NCBI GenBank assembly: GCA_003615045.1
Contig: ML014249.1
Span: forward strand, 1 to 49,616
Origin: Caulochytrium protostelioides
Taxonomy: Eukaryota > Chytridiomycota > Caulochytriomycetes > Caulochytriales > Caulochytriaceae
DNA length: 49,616 nt
Reading direction: 5' to 3'
Shown: positions 11,201 through 20,751 of the stretch, piece by piece
Numbering within the stretch: the first letter of the stretch is position 1
How the letters are laid out: each line of letters begins with the position of its first letter
Program-made: the position numbers and the translations under genes
The notes under the pieces: model-generated
Databases searched by the model: none
Seen by the model: the letters and a program-made list of their open reading frames with translations, nothing else
Told to the model about the DNA's origin: nothing

Positions 11201-12267
11201 TCGTAGCGGGCCTCCAGCGCGATGGTGTGTTCGCCTTTGTCGAGCCAGACCGGCGTCCCCGTGCCACGGAGGCGATACGTCCCACCGCCGCCGTCGCCGT
11301 CGCCGTCACCGTCCGCGTCGCCATTGCCGTGCGGGTGGTCGTTCCCACGCGGATCGACGGCATAGACGTCACCCAGAAAGGCGCGGTCGTCCAGCAGATA
11401 GTGGGCGACGCCGTGGACGCGGGACACGTACATTCCCGCGCGGGCGATCGTGAACCGGCCGCGCAGGTAAGTCGTGTGCGCACATGCGCCAGGGCCGCCG
11501 AGCGCGAGCTGGAGCGCGGGCCAGTCGGGCGCCGTCTCGGGCGCGGCCGCCACGTGGGGGTTCGTCGCACTCCACGCGATCGGGCCGACCGTATGCCCGC
11601 GGTCCGCGCCCGGCGGGAAGGACCAGTGGCGCCACACGACGAAGCCGCCCGGAACCAGCTCCGAGGGGAACCGGGCGTCCGGGTCCGGCGGCAGCACGTG
11701 GAACGAGCCCTGCGCGTACGCGGCGAGCGGGTCGAAGCCGGCCTCGCGCGCGGCCGCCGGGAACGGGCCCAGGACCTCCCACTCCGCGGGGACGCCGAGG
11801 CCGTACGGCGAGTCGGGCGGGCCGTCGGGGCCGTCGGGCGCCGGCGCGTGGGGTGTGTGCAGGGCACGGAGCACGATCACCGCGAGCAGGACCAGGCCGA
11901 CGGTGCCCGTAAGGAGCAGCGCGCACAGGCGGGGCTGCGAGGCCACGACGGTGACCGAGCGCGCGAGCCAGGCGCGCCACCGCGACCGCGGCGCCGTGTG
12001 GATGGCGGTGTGCCGGTGCACGTGGTGGTTGTGGTGGTGCAGATCCGGATGCGAGTGCAGACCGACGTGCGCGTCCGTCGGGTGATCGTTCTGTTCCAGC
12101 TCCTGGTCGACCTCATGCTGCAGATCGCTCTGCAGATCGGCAAAGGGATCGACGTCATGGCGGGCAAGCGGCAGCAGCGGCTCGTGCTCGCTCACGTCGC
12201 GGCCGCCCTCGGCCGCCGCCACGGCGGCCCGAGACCCACTGACCCGTCCAAAGCTCCGCTGCGACAT
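8278..12267 (-). CDS. Large type II membrane alpha/beta hydrolase (esterase/peptidase-like)
   Basis: 1329 residues from the ATG at 12267; an open extension to 12360 does not add a better start. A cytosolic tail of about 113 residues carries an acidic dileucine signal (EHEPLL, near 27-32) and a His-rich stretch (about 65-90). One membrane segment follows (about 114-136, LCALLLTGTVGLVLLAVIVL). The lumenal part first has about 500 residues of beta-rich sequence. An alpha/beta hydrolase domain follows, with nucleophile Ser787 in GHSNGGHG, Asp868 or 869 in GRDDTNVP and His914 in DEGHWFDQ, the order and spacing of an esterase or S9-like peptidase triad. A further 410 residues of unknown fold close the protein. 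The dileucine signal suggests sorting to vacuole or endosome; substrate is unknown. Asp-rich and Ser-rich loops are low-complexity insertions. Confidence 0.8.
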   Translation of the reverse strand: MSQRSFGRVSGSRAAVAAAEGGRDVSEHEPLLPLARHDVDPFADLQSDLQHEVDQELEQNDHPTDAHVGLHSHPDLHHHNHHVHRHTAIHTAPRSRWRAWLARSVTVVASQPRLCALLLTGTVGLVLLAVIVLRALHTPHAPAPDGPDGPPDSPYGLGVPAEWEVLGPFPAAAREAGFDPLAAYAQGSFHVLPPDPDARFPSELVPGGFVVWRHWSFPPGADRGHTVGPIAWSATNPHVAAAPETAPDWPALQLALGGPGACAHTTYLRGRFTIARAGMYVSRVHGVAHYLLDDRAFLGDVYAVDPRGNDHPHGNGDADGDGDGDGGGGTYRLRGTGTPVWLDKGEHTIALEARYDPRIWGMDQCAAGMQIRVGLTPSPMDVGTVAALSDMSAAHAALVAPLLSEDDACTPAGHDLRTSVAVLPEDTVLPEIMVYVDPAGNLTTPSPAGDPRSVVDDRGEDAFLISPYLSVSLMNLHPPDLVAQKPHDETVTMGPNDGWIQVSDVYAFSVEPAPSSSTGEPDEQPVVLVPLRAQIPVLFAVRIAPGQTYPLPVQLRAKSHRPSGTTTTTARSLGTGGDDGDDDSDDDEPPSPPPSRLTLLVELSSLDHACRWNVTVLDAVPLTRRRWSDVTTSPNDDDEARGSEGDPPGTYLFTYQDFDQLVQYAVVRPPMLPPTTAHMSAGYPRDATVTGSTSSVSARRLPIVVALHGAGVDARSPTWTNSVAALPHAWTLFPTGRTPWGFDWHGASQRSADAAVEVLASRLPGVPDPWRTVLRADPQRLILLGHSNGGHGVWWWLTHFPDRVAAAVPAAAYIKSQLLLTGCGLRLGDAYADTRLRGLMEASIAEHDLDLVVGNAVGVPLLIRTGRDDTNVPAFHSRRLMRLLGEWTGVAPGTPSAPANSSVVQFSEVPDEGHWFDQVFRDAAVQIFLRTHTHPNRPPATIRSTLPPRFILSTMNPGSMGSRGGLRILQLITPFRLGSIEVVRTLVPPSQAMIDQRRRTSSPLMDDEPEEIWTMTTRNIRRFHFLPLARPPIGEPAALPTIASWVIDGQRFESGPAYGPSYVRSSTLEEPTPGAVWEPSGDLLWTTRERHPLTYGPMAQMLAHPFRIVLPTLPSVSPTAARQYRRIAARIAQSWYVAARGGTQIVDDVDVRDGLSAQFHLIVLGGPEANRYTAREQKEGALTGMVTFLGSNDDTGSGGCSRAGEDGWSPGFRIGDATFMAPGTGIAFLAASPAKMRLVTYLVGHDAAGLARAAAALPWQTGTMVPDYVVLGPQWGQFGVMDPDVDVDVPHDGAEPPPGPVPHRGAGGLLAAGYWNNRWNFDERSGYLL

Positions 12268-14235
12268 GGTGAGACGAACGAACGAACGAGCGAGCGAGCG
12301 AGCGAACCGGCGAACGGACGGCGCCAACGGAGGGACACGCGTGACGATGATCGGAAACACCGGGGAACGGCTTTAGCGACGCGCCTGTTCAGGGCCAACG
12401 CACACCGTCTGACCAGTGCGTGAAAGAAACGGATGGTTCCAGCCGCGGTCAGATCGCATCGATCGCGGCGAACCAATGCCGTCTGTCCTCCGTCTGTCGC
12501 CCTCAGAACACGAACCCGCACGGCGTGGTAGGATGATGGAGACGGGATGCCACGATCGCTCATGCGTTCAAAGCGACTACGAAAGGCGCAGCAGCGAGGG
12601 GGATCGTCGAGCTGGACACTGCGAGGAGAGATCGCGCGATCCGACGCTTCGTCTGTCGCTGGATCGAGCACAACACCAAACATGAGATCGCACACCACAT
12701 CGAACACAAGACGAGGTGCTCTACGTGTTTTATGCCGCCCATCATCGAATCCGCACGTACGCTGTCGAGCGGGCTCGGGGACGCCAACGCGGCGCGTCGC
12801 GGCTGGTGAATCGACACGTGGCCGGGGGTGGACCGACAGCGCTGGGCCGCACCCCACCCGCGGGGTGCGGGACGTGATTGGCAGGGGTCTCTGCTGCGGC
12901 ACCCCGAGCAGACCGTCTCCTAGCGGCGGATCCCGCACTTCCCAAGCCCCCGCCAGACCGGCAAGCAGGGTTAGATGCGGCTTCAGTCGAGCGAGTCACT
13001 TCTCAGCGGGATGTTGAAGCACTTGTGTCAACAATAACGCTCCTTCTCTACGTCTGCGACACGCTCCTTATCGGAGTCTGGAGTCGAAGTTTCGCATTGG
13101 ATAAGCTACAGTCCATCTGACCGCTCTCCGATTTGGAGTCCTAGTCCAAGTAGTTTCGCAAGTCATACTCCGCGGGCTCTGGCTCAAAAAGCGCGGAGAC
13201 TGCAGGGCTGCTTCTGCGGGATGGTGCATCACGCCGATACAGCATGCACGAGCACGGGTTCAAAACGACTGAGAAGGCCGAACGAGTGACTTGTCAATAT
13301 TGCAGCACGGCGTAGGGCCTACCGCCTTGTTTTTGGTAGCTTGCGAGCCGCTGTAACAGTATCTCACGGCGTATCGTCTCTTCGTTGCCGAAAAGTGGAT
13401 CGTTTGCCAAGGTAGCGCCAAATAACAGCGCCTCCGGTCTCGCACGGCCATGGCGCTCCCTGAGCGCCATATCCCCATTCTGTTGTTGTCAGGTGACCTC
13501 TCTGCGCCGCCCATGCGAGAAAGCAGAAAAAGAAAACCGAAACTGGGTCTTTCGTCTTGCCCATCCTTCGCCCGAGAGAGAGGGTCTCCTCACCCTATCC
13601 TACCTAGCAGAGGGTCAAATCCCCCGACTAAGCCGCGTTGAGACGCCCTGCCAACGGAATCCACGGCGACGCGCGTCTGACAAACAGCCAAAGCATCCAG
13701 CACGATGGGGCCAGCGAGCATGAACAACATTTAACTGGGCATAAAGATGGGGCATAAAGAGCACGGGAGGCTTCAATTTGCCAAGCATTCATCATGGCCT
13801 GTGGCGCGCTGCGGCACCATCAAGGTCAGGCTCGCTTTGACCCCTCCTCTGTTCCGGGTTCATGGTCAGAGCCAGTCCGTGGCAGCTGGCGTCCTCGTTG
13901 GCGTCCTCGTTGGCGTCCCCGTTGGCGTGCCCTCTGATGCTTAGACGGCGATGGGCGCGCGCCAGGTTTCAGACTTCGGGCCAGGCGTAACCACCAGTCC
14001 GGTCCGTGCGATGTTCGCAGCATCCACTCACGGCGTGCCACATAGCCCAGCAGAGTCGCTAAACTGGTCCAGGGCGGTACCCTAGAGGACGGATTCGGTG
14101 ACGGTCGCACTGTGGCCGCCCCACCCCGCCACATCGCAGCGTGAGCCCGACGAGCGACCTCTTCCCCGTTTATAAGCATATATAAAGACTAACGATTTAG
14201 TATGGTCCACCGCGGTGAGCGCAGAATGATGGGGG
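12268..14235. other. Long spacer with short tandem repeats
   Basis: No convincing gene in about 2 kb. The first 40 bases (12272-12307) are a tetranucleotide CGAA/CGAG repeat in the leader of the hydrolase gene. At 13888-13931 a 12-bp unit GGCGTCCTCGTT is repeated about three and a half times. Composition falls toward neutral after 13000, unlike the neighbouring genes. Confidence 0.45.
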
Positions 14236-14978
14236 ATGGATAGAACAGCGATCATGACATCGACGCCGAAGTCGCCTTCGCAGCGTTCGAAGATCAATGA
14301 CGCCGTCTTTAGCGATTTGCTTTCCGTCACCCACAAAATCGGGCAACTTGATACCATGCTCTCTCCACCGAAGGACAAGGATGACCCACGGATGACGCTA
14401 ATCGAGGAATTCCACACCAAGATCCAGAGGGCCACGACAGGCATCAACGCTATGGTCGAAGCCAGTACAAATGCAGAAGTCGCCGATCGGCAGTATCGTG
14501 CCTTGCTAATTAGGAAAGCGCACGTGAGCCGGCTTTCTAAAGATGACAAAGGGGCCTAGATTATCCGCAGAAGCTGATCATAGTGGCCTTCCGGGACGCA
14601 GACATTGAATGATAGAATGGAGATAAGGGGACCCGGTTTGTCAATCGCGTGACCCAACAGCCCCTGGCCCACCCCACTCCAGACGAAGCACACGTCGTTG
14701 CCAATAAATGGTTCCAAGAGGAGTTGGACCTACAAGCTGAACTACTTCGTGATCTCGGCCCGATGTTCACCGGGTGGCTTTCGGCACAAGACTCCATCGA
14801 CAGTTCATCACACGAAAATGCCGGCGAAGCTCCGGCCGTCGGAACCTAATCACACGTAAATGCCGGCGAAGTTCCGACTGTCCAAGACTTACCATCCAAG
14901 GCACAACATCTCGACATCGGAAGGAACCTGGTTGAGCTTCCGCTCAAGGAGATTTCAAATCATTTCAGCCCCGTTTAG
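14236..14978 (+). pseudogene. Two-exon hypothetical gene with in-frame stop (possible pseudogene)
   Basis: Exon 1 starts at the ATG at 14236 and reads a hydrophilic helical protein (AVFSDLLSVTHKIGQLDTML, then LIEEFHTKIQ). A donor GTGAGC at 14524 on a codon boundary and an acceptor ATAAG at 14627 give a 104-bp phase-0 intron. Exon 2 begins at 14628 and continues with KWFQEELDLQAELLRDLG. A TAA stops it at 14847-14849, but the same frame then runs 42 more codons to a TAG at 14976, starting SHVNAGEVPTV, an echo of SHENAGEAPAV just before the stop. The 42-bp DNA duplication (14807-14840 and 14849-14882) explains the echo. Either the true protein ends at 14849 or the copy is broken. The family is not recognised and the acceptor lacks a pyrimidine tract. 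Confidence 0.4.
14807..14882. repeat. 42-bp tandem duplication
   Basis: Two imperfect copies spaced exactly 42 bp (14 codons), each beginning ATCACACG and containing AATGCCGGCGAAG, with several substitutions. The first copy is separated from the second by the TAA stop of the preceding frame. Confidence 0.8.
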
Positions 14979-15545
14979 TGCCTCCGGCGGATCTCCGGTG
15001 TCCGGGCCATATCACCCGTCGTCCCGTCAATGCGGCGCATGATCAAGCGCGGTAGCTGAACCTACGCGGCACGCCGTCTGCGCCTTACGTGATCGCTGCC
15101 GAGCCGCTGTAAGATAGGTAGGCCTGCTGTGGACGACGAATGCTCGGCCGCCGTCGATATCGGTATTGATATCGATATCGATACCGACGGCGAGGACGCG
15201 TTGGGCGTTAATCTTAGGTTGCCGTGAACTCGCTCCATCGAACCCCCATACTTAATCTCATCGACCTCCTTATTTTTTTTTTAACCCCACGAAGGCAAGA
15301 GCAGAACGTCGTCGTCCGACGGGTTGAGAGGCATCCTGGACCCCGTGGCCGACGGGGCGGCCGTGGAGGGCAAGCAGAGGGGTTGCCTTTAACGCACCCA
15401 TCGCAATGGCGATCTCCATTCCGACGTCGGGCGCACAAAGCTTGCGTTCATCGGCTCTGCACCTGATTTGTCGATGCGTTCCGGACGACCTCGGTGCATG
15501 CAGAGACGAATCAGGTCGTGTAAAAAATGCAAAGCCGGCGCCAGG
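14979..15545. other. Spacer with partly palindromic ATCGAT cluster
   Basis: No gene seen. At about 15155-15195 the sequence ATATCGATATCGATA is self-complementary and is flanked by imperfect inverted GCCGTCG/CGACGGC arms. A T run (15270-15281) follows. No function can be assigned. Confidence 0.4.
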
Positions 15546-15790
15546 GGACCATGGTTCGAGGTTTGCTGGGGTATAATTCCACTGGGCAAGTTCGTGAACC
15601 GCAATCTTAATGCTGCTGAACATCCGACGCTGTCTGGCCTTACCCCGAAGACCGATAGCGCTGTGCCGCAACGTGCAAGACCCGCTGCGGCCCGAGATCG
15701 GCAAGCTCATCCGACACCGAACCGAATGTGACTGCCTCGGTGGGGGACCCCTGGGGGGCACCACGGAGAGAATGGCGCACAGCGTGAGGT
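15546..15790. repeat. Dispersed repeat, copy 2
   Basis: Matches the left-edge repeat in the same orientation, about 15.5 kb away. Shared core blocks are CTGTGCCGCAAC, CTGCGGCCCGAGATCGGC and CTCATCCG at 15661-15714, with flanking similarity from GAGGTTTGCTG to the CACGGAG run. Divergence is high, so this is an old copy. Confidence 0.6.
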
Positions 15791-16220
15791 GCCAGGAAGG
15801 GCCTATAGCATGCTCGAGCACGCTCGTTAAACAGAAATATAAACTCCGCTCCCGCTCCCGCTGAGATTCCGCGTGCCGATACCTGCTGCAAAAATTGAAA
15901 GCGCGTTGAGGGGCATGATATCTGATCGTTGTCGCGACCACTGACAACAAGCGCCTGACGACGTATGCTCATCGCACATCCCGACCGACGTGAAGCTCAA
16001 GCCGCTGCGTGCCGAACAGCGTGGCCACGTCGTGCTCACGGCCGCCGACTCGTCTGGCCAAGCGGTTCGCCCACCCTGCCGAGTTCTGGCGCGCGGCGGC
16101 GGCGGCGGTGTTGACGTGCGACCCCGTGTCCTCCCCTACCATCGACGCGCGCCGCCGCATACTGTGACCAGGAACAACGCGATCCGCTCCGTCGACCGCG
16201 GACACGCGGTGCTGAGCACC
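15791..16220. other. Leader region of the following gene
   Basis: The frame of the next gene is open from 15990 but starts there with GTG. No ATG occurs in that frame until 16221, and this stretch is read as 5' leader and promoter. Confidence 0.4.
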
Positions 16221-17708
16221 ATGCTGGCGCCGTTGCGCGCTGCGCCACGCGGGTCCACGAGCGCTGCCGCCACCCTGCCAGCGCTGCCACGGCGGCGACG
16301 TGGACCATCCGTCATCGTTCCATGGCCCCGGTATCCCCGCTGCATGCGGCGGCATCTATCGTCGCCTGGGCTCGCCATCACGTCACCGCGACCCACCGCA
16401 CTCGCGCGGCTGTCGTCCTCTCCGTCGTCGTCGGCCACCGCCGCGTCACTCCACACCGGCGTGAAGGCCTCGATCGCGTCTGGCGCGGCACCGCCACCGC
16501 GGCCCTCGCATGCGTCCCGCCTCGAGACGGTCTCACCGCCGCCTCAAGACACCACCGCCATCCAAGAAACTACTGCGCCGCCATTACCACGGCCCACCGC
16601 GTTAGCCCGGGGATCCGCGTCGGATCCGGGATCCGCGTCGGCGTTCGAGTCGGCGTCGGCGTCCACGCCGGCATCATCCATCGAGCGGCCAACGCCCGGC
16701 ATCGCCTCGTCGGTGCCTGCGACGCGCGCTTCGGTGATTGCGTCGTATCCGATCGCCTTCGTCTCCGACGGCTTGTTGCCACGGGGCAGCCGCGCGTCAG
16801 CGGCCACGCCAGCTGCGACCACACCCGCATCCGCCCGTTTCGGCGGTCTAGCGCGGCTGCTGGACACCGCGTCGTCGCTGGCACATCCGCCCCCAGCAGC
16901 GCGCGGGCCCGAGCAGACGTTCTGGACGCGCGTGCGCGACCGCCACAACGTCGCGGCCGGGATCGCGCGCGCGCGCACGCATCTGCTCCATCCGGCGTAC
17001 GCGTTCCCGGACGACTTTTTGGACGACGCGCGCGCCGTCGTCTCGCGGGCGTTCGCGCTGCTCAGCGACCGGCACGCAAGCTGCCGTGCGGACCTGCTGC
17101 GGCAGTGCATGACGGGCGGGCTCGCGGCGCAGTTTGCGGCCGCGCACACGAGCCTGGCCGAGCAGGGCCTTGCCGTGCGGTTCCGCGTGGGCAGCAGCGA
17201 CGACGGGGAGCGCGTCGACGCCCGCGTCCGCCGCTGCACCCTCACGGGCCTCAAATTCACCTACGGGCCGTACCCCGTGCCGCCAGGCTACATCGCCCAG
17301 GACTGGTACACGCTGATCACGCTCGTCCTGCCCGCAACGGAGGCCGCGTTTGGAAGCTATGCGCGGCAGCAGGCGCTGATGCAGGCCGCGATGGAGGACG
17401 GCGTCTACATGCGCGTGGATGCGCGGTGCCAGCTGGATCTGGCCGTCGAGGTCTACGAGGTCGCGACGGGGCGCATCGTCGAGCGCGGCGCCCGCCGCAA
17501 GACCCTCGACGTCCAATTCACCTCGCCCCACTATACCCCGTGGGATGAGATTTTCGCGCTGGACGACGCGGGCCACTGGCGGCTCGCGTGGCAGTGGCGC
17601 CTGACCGATATCGATCATACCCTGTTCGAGCTGCGGAAAGCGCGTCTCGAGGAACTCCCGATCTCACGCGAAGAAAAGCAGCAGCTTATCGATTCCAAAT
17701 CACTCTGA
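16221..17708 (+). CDS. Putative mitochondrial protein with Tim44/mL45-like C-terminal domain
   Basis: 495 residues from the ATG at 16221. The first 60 residues are rich in Arg, Ala and Ser with almost no acidic residues, typical of a mitochondrial presequence. Up to about residue 225 is Ser/Thr/Ala-rich spacer. The C-terminal 260 residues look folded: a helical part (WTRVRDRHNVAAGIAR, then DDFLDDARAVVSRAFALL) and a beta-rich part with YGPYPVPPGYIAQDWYTL, LDVQFTSPHYTPWDEIFALD and WQWRLTDID. That order resembles the Tim44/mL45/Mba1 group, which binds the inner membrane and helps insert translation products. The match is from overall pattern, not from a diagnostic motif, and another NTF2-like mitochondrial protein is possible. 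It converges on the Kri1 gene. Confidence 0.5.
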   Translation: MLAPLRAAPRGSTSAAATLPALPRRRRGPSVIVPWPRYPRCMRRHLSSPGLAITSPRPTALARLSSSPSSSATAASLHTGVKASIASGAAPPPRPSHASRLETVSPPPQDTTAIQETTAPPLPRPTALARGSASDPGSASAFESASASTPASSIERPTPGIASSVPATRASVIASYPIAFVSDGLLPRGSRASAATPAATTPASARFGGLARLLDTASSLAHPPPAARGPEQTFWTRVRDRHNVAAGIARARTHLLHPAYAFPDDFLDDARAVVSRAFALLSDRHASCRADLLRQCMTGGLAAQFAAAHTSLAEQGLAVRFRVGSSDDGERVDARVRRCTLTGLKFTYGPYPVPPGYIAQDWYTLITLVLPATEAAFGSYARQQALMQAAMEDGVYMRVDARCQLDLAVEVYEVATGRIVERGARRKTLDVQFTSPHYTPWDEIFALDDAGHWRLAWQWRLTDIDHTLFELRKARLEELPISREEKQQLIDSKSL

Positions 17709-17847
17709 TGGCCAGCAACCCGCGGCCAGCGGCCGCGAGCGAGGATAGAAGACCAACTCCCTTCGATGGTTGGGATCATCGTCACGCCCCAACCACGACT
17801 GGATGGTCATGATGCAGAAACAAGCAGTATAAATTAAATGATCAGTA

Positions 17848-17853
17848 AATAAA
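17848..17853 (+). terminator. Candidate polyadenylation signal
   Basis: AATAAA lies 140 bp past the stop of the Tim44-like gene, in an AT-rich island (17828-17858) between two convergent genes. It fits 3' end formation of the plus-strand transcript; this is not proven. Confidence 0.4.
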
Positions 17854-17934
17854 AAGAGGGGGATGCCGAGATGCCAGGGGAGGACCCACCACATGCAACG
17901 GGAAAAAGAAGGGTATCGGAGCGAAAATGGCTGA

Positions 17935-20751
17935 TTATTGATAGCTCTTCAGTCGCGACTCGTCCAGGCTGAGGTTCCCCACTTTCCGGCGTTTCGCGTC
18001 CGAGCCCGACGCGCCGGAGGCGCGCTTCGTCTTGCCGGGCTCCATCTCCTTGACGGGCACCGCATCGGCGGCAGCGGCGGCAGCGGCCGCCTCGGGATCC
18101 AAGCCAGCCGCCACGGCCTTGCGCGCGGCGCGGCGTTCGTCCTTCGCGCGTTGCCGCTCGACCGCGTGCTGGCGCGCCAAGGCGCGTTGCTCGCGGCGCT
18201 TCTCCTCCTGGCGCTTCATCTCGTGCTGGTGGCGGAGGCGTCCGGCTTCAACGGGGTCGATGCCCTCGGGCCGGCCATCAAGGTAGGCGAGGGCGACGGG
18301 GTCTTCGGTCGCGAGACGGGCGCGCAGCGCAGCGCGGAAGTCGGCGAGACGGCGCTTGCGGTATCGCTTCCAGTAGGCCGAGTCAAGCGCCTGCTTCGCG
18401 GCCGGACGGTACGCGGCCATCTTCTTGAGCGAGATGAGACCGTTCAGCTCCTTGTCAGTGGCAAACAGGATCTCGGCGGGGCTCAGGCCGTAGTCGTCGG
18501 CGGGAATCTCGCGGTAGCGGAACCGCCCGCCGTCCTGCTGCTTGTCGACCTGCTCGCCTTCGAGGGCATCGAGGCGGTCCTGGATGGCCGCGTCGATCTT
18601 GGACCGCGTGGCCTTCACGGCCGGGTCGCTCGGATTGAGCGCGCCGGGCAGCGACGCGCCCTTCGTCAGCTCAGCCGCGCCGGCTTCTGACTTGACCGCG
18701 TCCAGGTAGTCGGCGTCCATGATGAAATCGTCCTTCACCCGCGAGGCGGCCTGCGCCGCCTTGCGTTCACGGCGGAGTTTCGCGCGCTCTTTGCGGTCCA
18801 TTTTGCGCTTCGACTTTTTGCCGTCGGCCTGCGCTTCTTGGCCGTCTTCCTCGTCGTCGTAGCCTTCGTGGTGGCCATCGTCGGCGTCGTCGTGGGCATG
18901 CTCGGGGTCGTCCTGGCCCGCAGCAGCCTCGTGGTCATCCTCATCGTACATCTCGTACGCGCTCGTGTCCATCAGGGGATCATCCAGGTCGAAGTCCGGA
19001 CGCGCGACGTTACCGCGAGCGGCCTGCGCGTCGTCCCCTGCGCCCGAGGCGTAGTAGGTATCGTCAAAGGCGGCCGCCATCGCCGCATCGTAGGCCGCCG
19101 GATCAAACTCGCCGTCCAGCAGCGCCGCCCAGTCCAGGTCGGCACGCGCGAGCACGTCCGCGCCCGCGTGTTCCGCCAGCTCCGCGACCTTCGCCTCGAG
19201 CTCGCTGCGACGCAGATTCTTGAGCCGCTTTAGCTCGTCGGCGCGCTGCTGCTTGGCGAGCTGCTCGCGCTCGCGCTTCGCGGCGCGGGCGCGGGCACGC
19301 CGGTCGTCGACGCGACGGAGCGAGTCGGGCGCCGCGGCGCGGCCGCGCCCAGGCGCCGCCAGGAGCGCGTCCGCCGAGATCCCGAGCGCCTCGGCTTCTT
19401 CGAAGCGGAAGTTGTGGCTGCGCTCGAAGTCGTCGGCCGCCTCGACCGCGTCCAGGTCGGCGTCGTCGTCTTCCGGCACGACGGCACGCAGATGGGGATT
19501 CGGCGTCGACTCCGCGTCCTCGTCCGCCTCGTCGTCACCGCCCTGGGTGTCCGGCGTGTGGGGCTTGGGCGCGCGCGGCGGCGGCAGGCGCTGCGCGGCA
19601 TGGTCGTCCTCGCCCGCCTCGTCGTCGTCGCTGTCTTCGGTGGAGGCCATCTTGGGGTCAAGCCAGCCGCGGTTGAGGATAAAGTTCATGAGGAAGGCAT
19701 CGTCGTCTTCCGCTGAACGCTTGTGCGACGCCGCCGCGGACGACTCGACGGTCGTTGCCTGGTTGACGGCCTTGTTGTCACCCATCGGGTTGCGCTGCAC
19801 GGTGTCCTCATCATCGGCATGCTGACGGTGCTTCTTACCCTTCGGCCCGTCCTTGTTGCCGTCATCCTGCGTGGCGACGTCGGGGACTCGGAACACTTTG
19901 GTAAAGTCCGGCACGGCTTCCAGCAGGTACTGGCGGTAGGCCTCCGGATCGCGCACGTCGGCCGTCAGCGCCGTCTTGGGCACCGGCGTCGCATCAGCGT
20001 CCGCCGCATCGCCGTCGCCGCCCTTGCGCACGAGCAGGCCGTCGTCATCGTCGTCGGCGCCGTCATCGTCGCTCGCGGCTTGCTTGAAGGCTTGACGCAA
20101 GCCTTCCATCTCCTGGTCGTGAGTCGGGAGATGGGTCTCGGTCTCGAGGATCCGCGGCTTGGTCGCATCATCCTCTTCGTTCAAGTGGTCGCCGGCCATC
20201 AAGCGCTGGCGTTGGTAGGTCGTCAGATCGACTCGAGACCGGGCGGCGGCAGCCACCTGGCGCTGCCGCGCGTCCCACTGGGCGCGAGCGGCATCGATTT
20301 CGTCGTTGTTGATAAAGGTGACCGTCGGATCATAGATCTTGGGGTCGCGCGTCCGCAGCGCCGCAATCGTCTGCAGTAGCTGCGCGTCAACGCCCGGCGT
20401 CACGAGCGCGCCGTCCTCGTCCTCGTCCTCGTCGGTCGACTCGTCTTCCGAGTCCGTTTCTTCTTCGGCGTTCAGCTTCGCATCGAGGTGGTGGAAGGGC
20501 TTAGCCGCAAAGTACTTGTCCTTCAGGGCGGTCAGCTCCTCGCGGCGCTTGCGGTGCTCATACTTCTGCGCGAACTCGGCGTTGATGCGGAAGCCCTTGG
20601 ACTTTGCGTCGGCGTCAGAGTCGGAGTCGGAGCCGAAGGGCTGGCTCGGCGCTCGCGGCGTGATGATGCGGCGGCGCTGGTAGGCGGCATCGCCCGAGTC
20701 ATCGACGGCGAGCGCATCGCGCTCGTCGGCAAGCAAGTCCCGCGGCGGCAT
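17935..20751 (-). CDS. KRI1: Kri1 homologue, 40S ribosome biogenesis factor
   Basis: 938 residues from the ATG at 20751; the open frame beyond it begins with TTG. Kri1 is a nucleolar protein that works with Krr1 in 18S rRNA processing. The N-terminal signature is clear: FRINAEFAQKYEHRKRREEL, then a Ser/Glu/Asp run and LVTPGVDAQLLQTIAALRTR followed by DPKIYDP. The middle is long, acidic and charged, with KRKMDRKERAKLRRERKAAQ near 610-630 and FIMDADYLD shortly after. The C-terminal Kri1 domain is seen in FRYREIPADDYGLSPAEILF followed by ATDKELNGLISLKKMAAYR, then a basic tail likely to direct nucleolar import. The protein is longer than yeast Kri1 (591 residues), mainly through acidic and Ala-rich stretches. 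One exon. Confidence 0.92.
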   Translation of the reverse strand: MPPRDLLADERDALAVDDSGDAAYQRRRIITPRAPSQPFGSDSDSDADAKSKGFRINAEFAQKYEHRKRREELTALKDKYFAAKPFHHLDAKLNAEEETDSEDESTDEDEDEDGALVTPGVDAQLLQTIAALRTRDPKIYDPTVTFINNDEIDAARAQWDARQRQVAAAARSRVDLTTYQRQRLMAGDHLNEEDDATKPRILETETHLPTHDQEMEGLRQAFKQAASDDDGADDDDDGLLVRKGGDGDAADADATPVPKTALTADVRDPEAYRQYLLEAVPDFTKVFRVPDVATQDDGNKDGPKGKKHRQHADDEDTVQRNPMGDNKAVNQATTVESSAAASHKRSAEDDDAFLMNFILNRGWLDPKMASTEDSDDDEAGEDDHAAQRLPPPRAPKPHTPDTQGGDDEADEDAESTPNPHLRAVVPEDDDADLDAVEAADDFERSHNFRFEEAEALGISADALLAAPGRGRAAAPDSLRRVDDRRARARAAKREREQLAKQQRADELKRLKNLRRSELEAKVAELAEHAGADVLARADLDWAALLDGEFDPAAYDAAMAAAFDDTYYASGAGDDAQAARGNVARPDFDLDDPLMDTSAYEMYDEDDHEAAAGQDDPEHAHDDADDGHHEGYDDEEDGQEAQADGKKSKRKMDRKERAKLRRERKAAQAASRVKDDFIMDADYLDAVKSEAGAAELTKGASLPGALNPSDPAVKATRSKIDAAIQDRLDALEGEQVDKQQDGGRFRYREIPADDYGLSPAEILFATDKELNGLISLKKMAAYRPAAKQALDSAYWKRYRKRRLADFRAALRARLATEDPVALAYLDGRPEGIDPVEAGRLRHQHEMKRQEEKRREQRALARQHAVERQRAKDERRAARKAVAAGLDPEAAAAAAAADAVPVKEMEPGKTKRASGASGSDAKRRKVGNLSLDESRLKSYQ

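Noticed and set aside
11026-12423. 465-codon plus-strand frame opposite the hydrolase N-terminus
   Set aside because: Arg-rich, without domains, antisense to a membrane segment and other folded sequence; a chance frame in GC-rich DNA.
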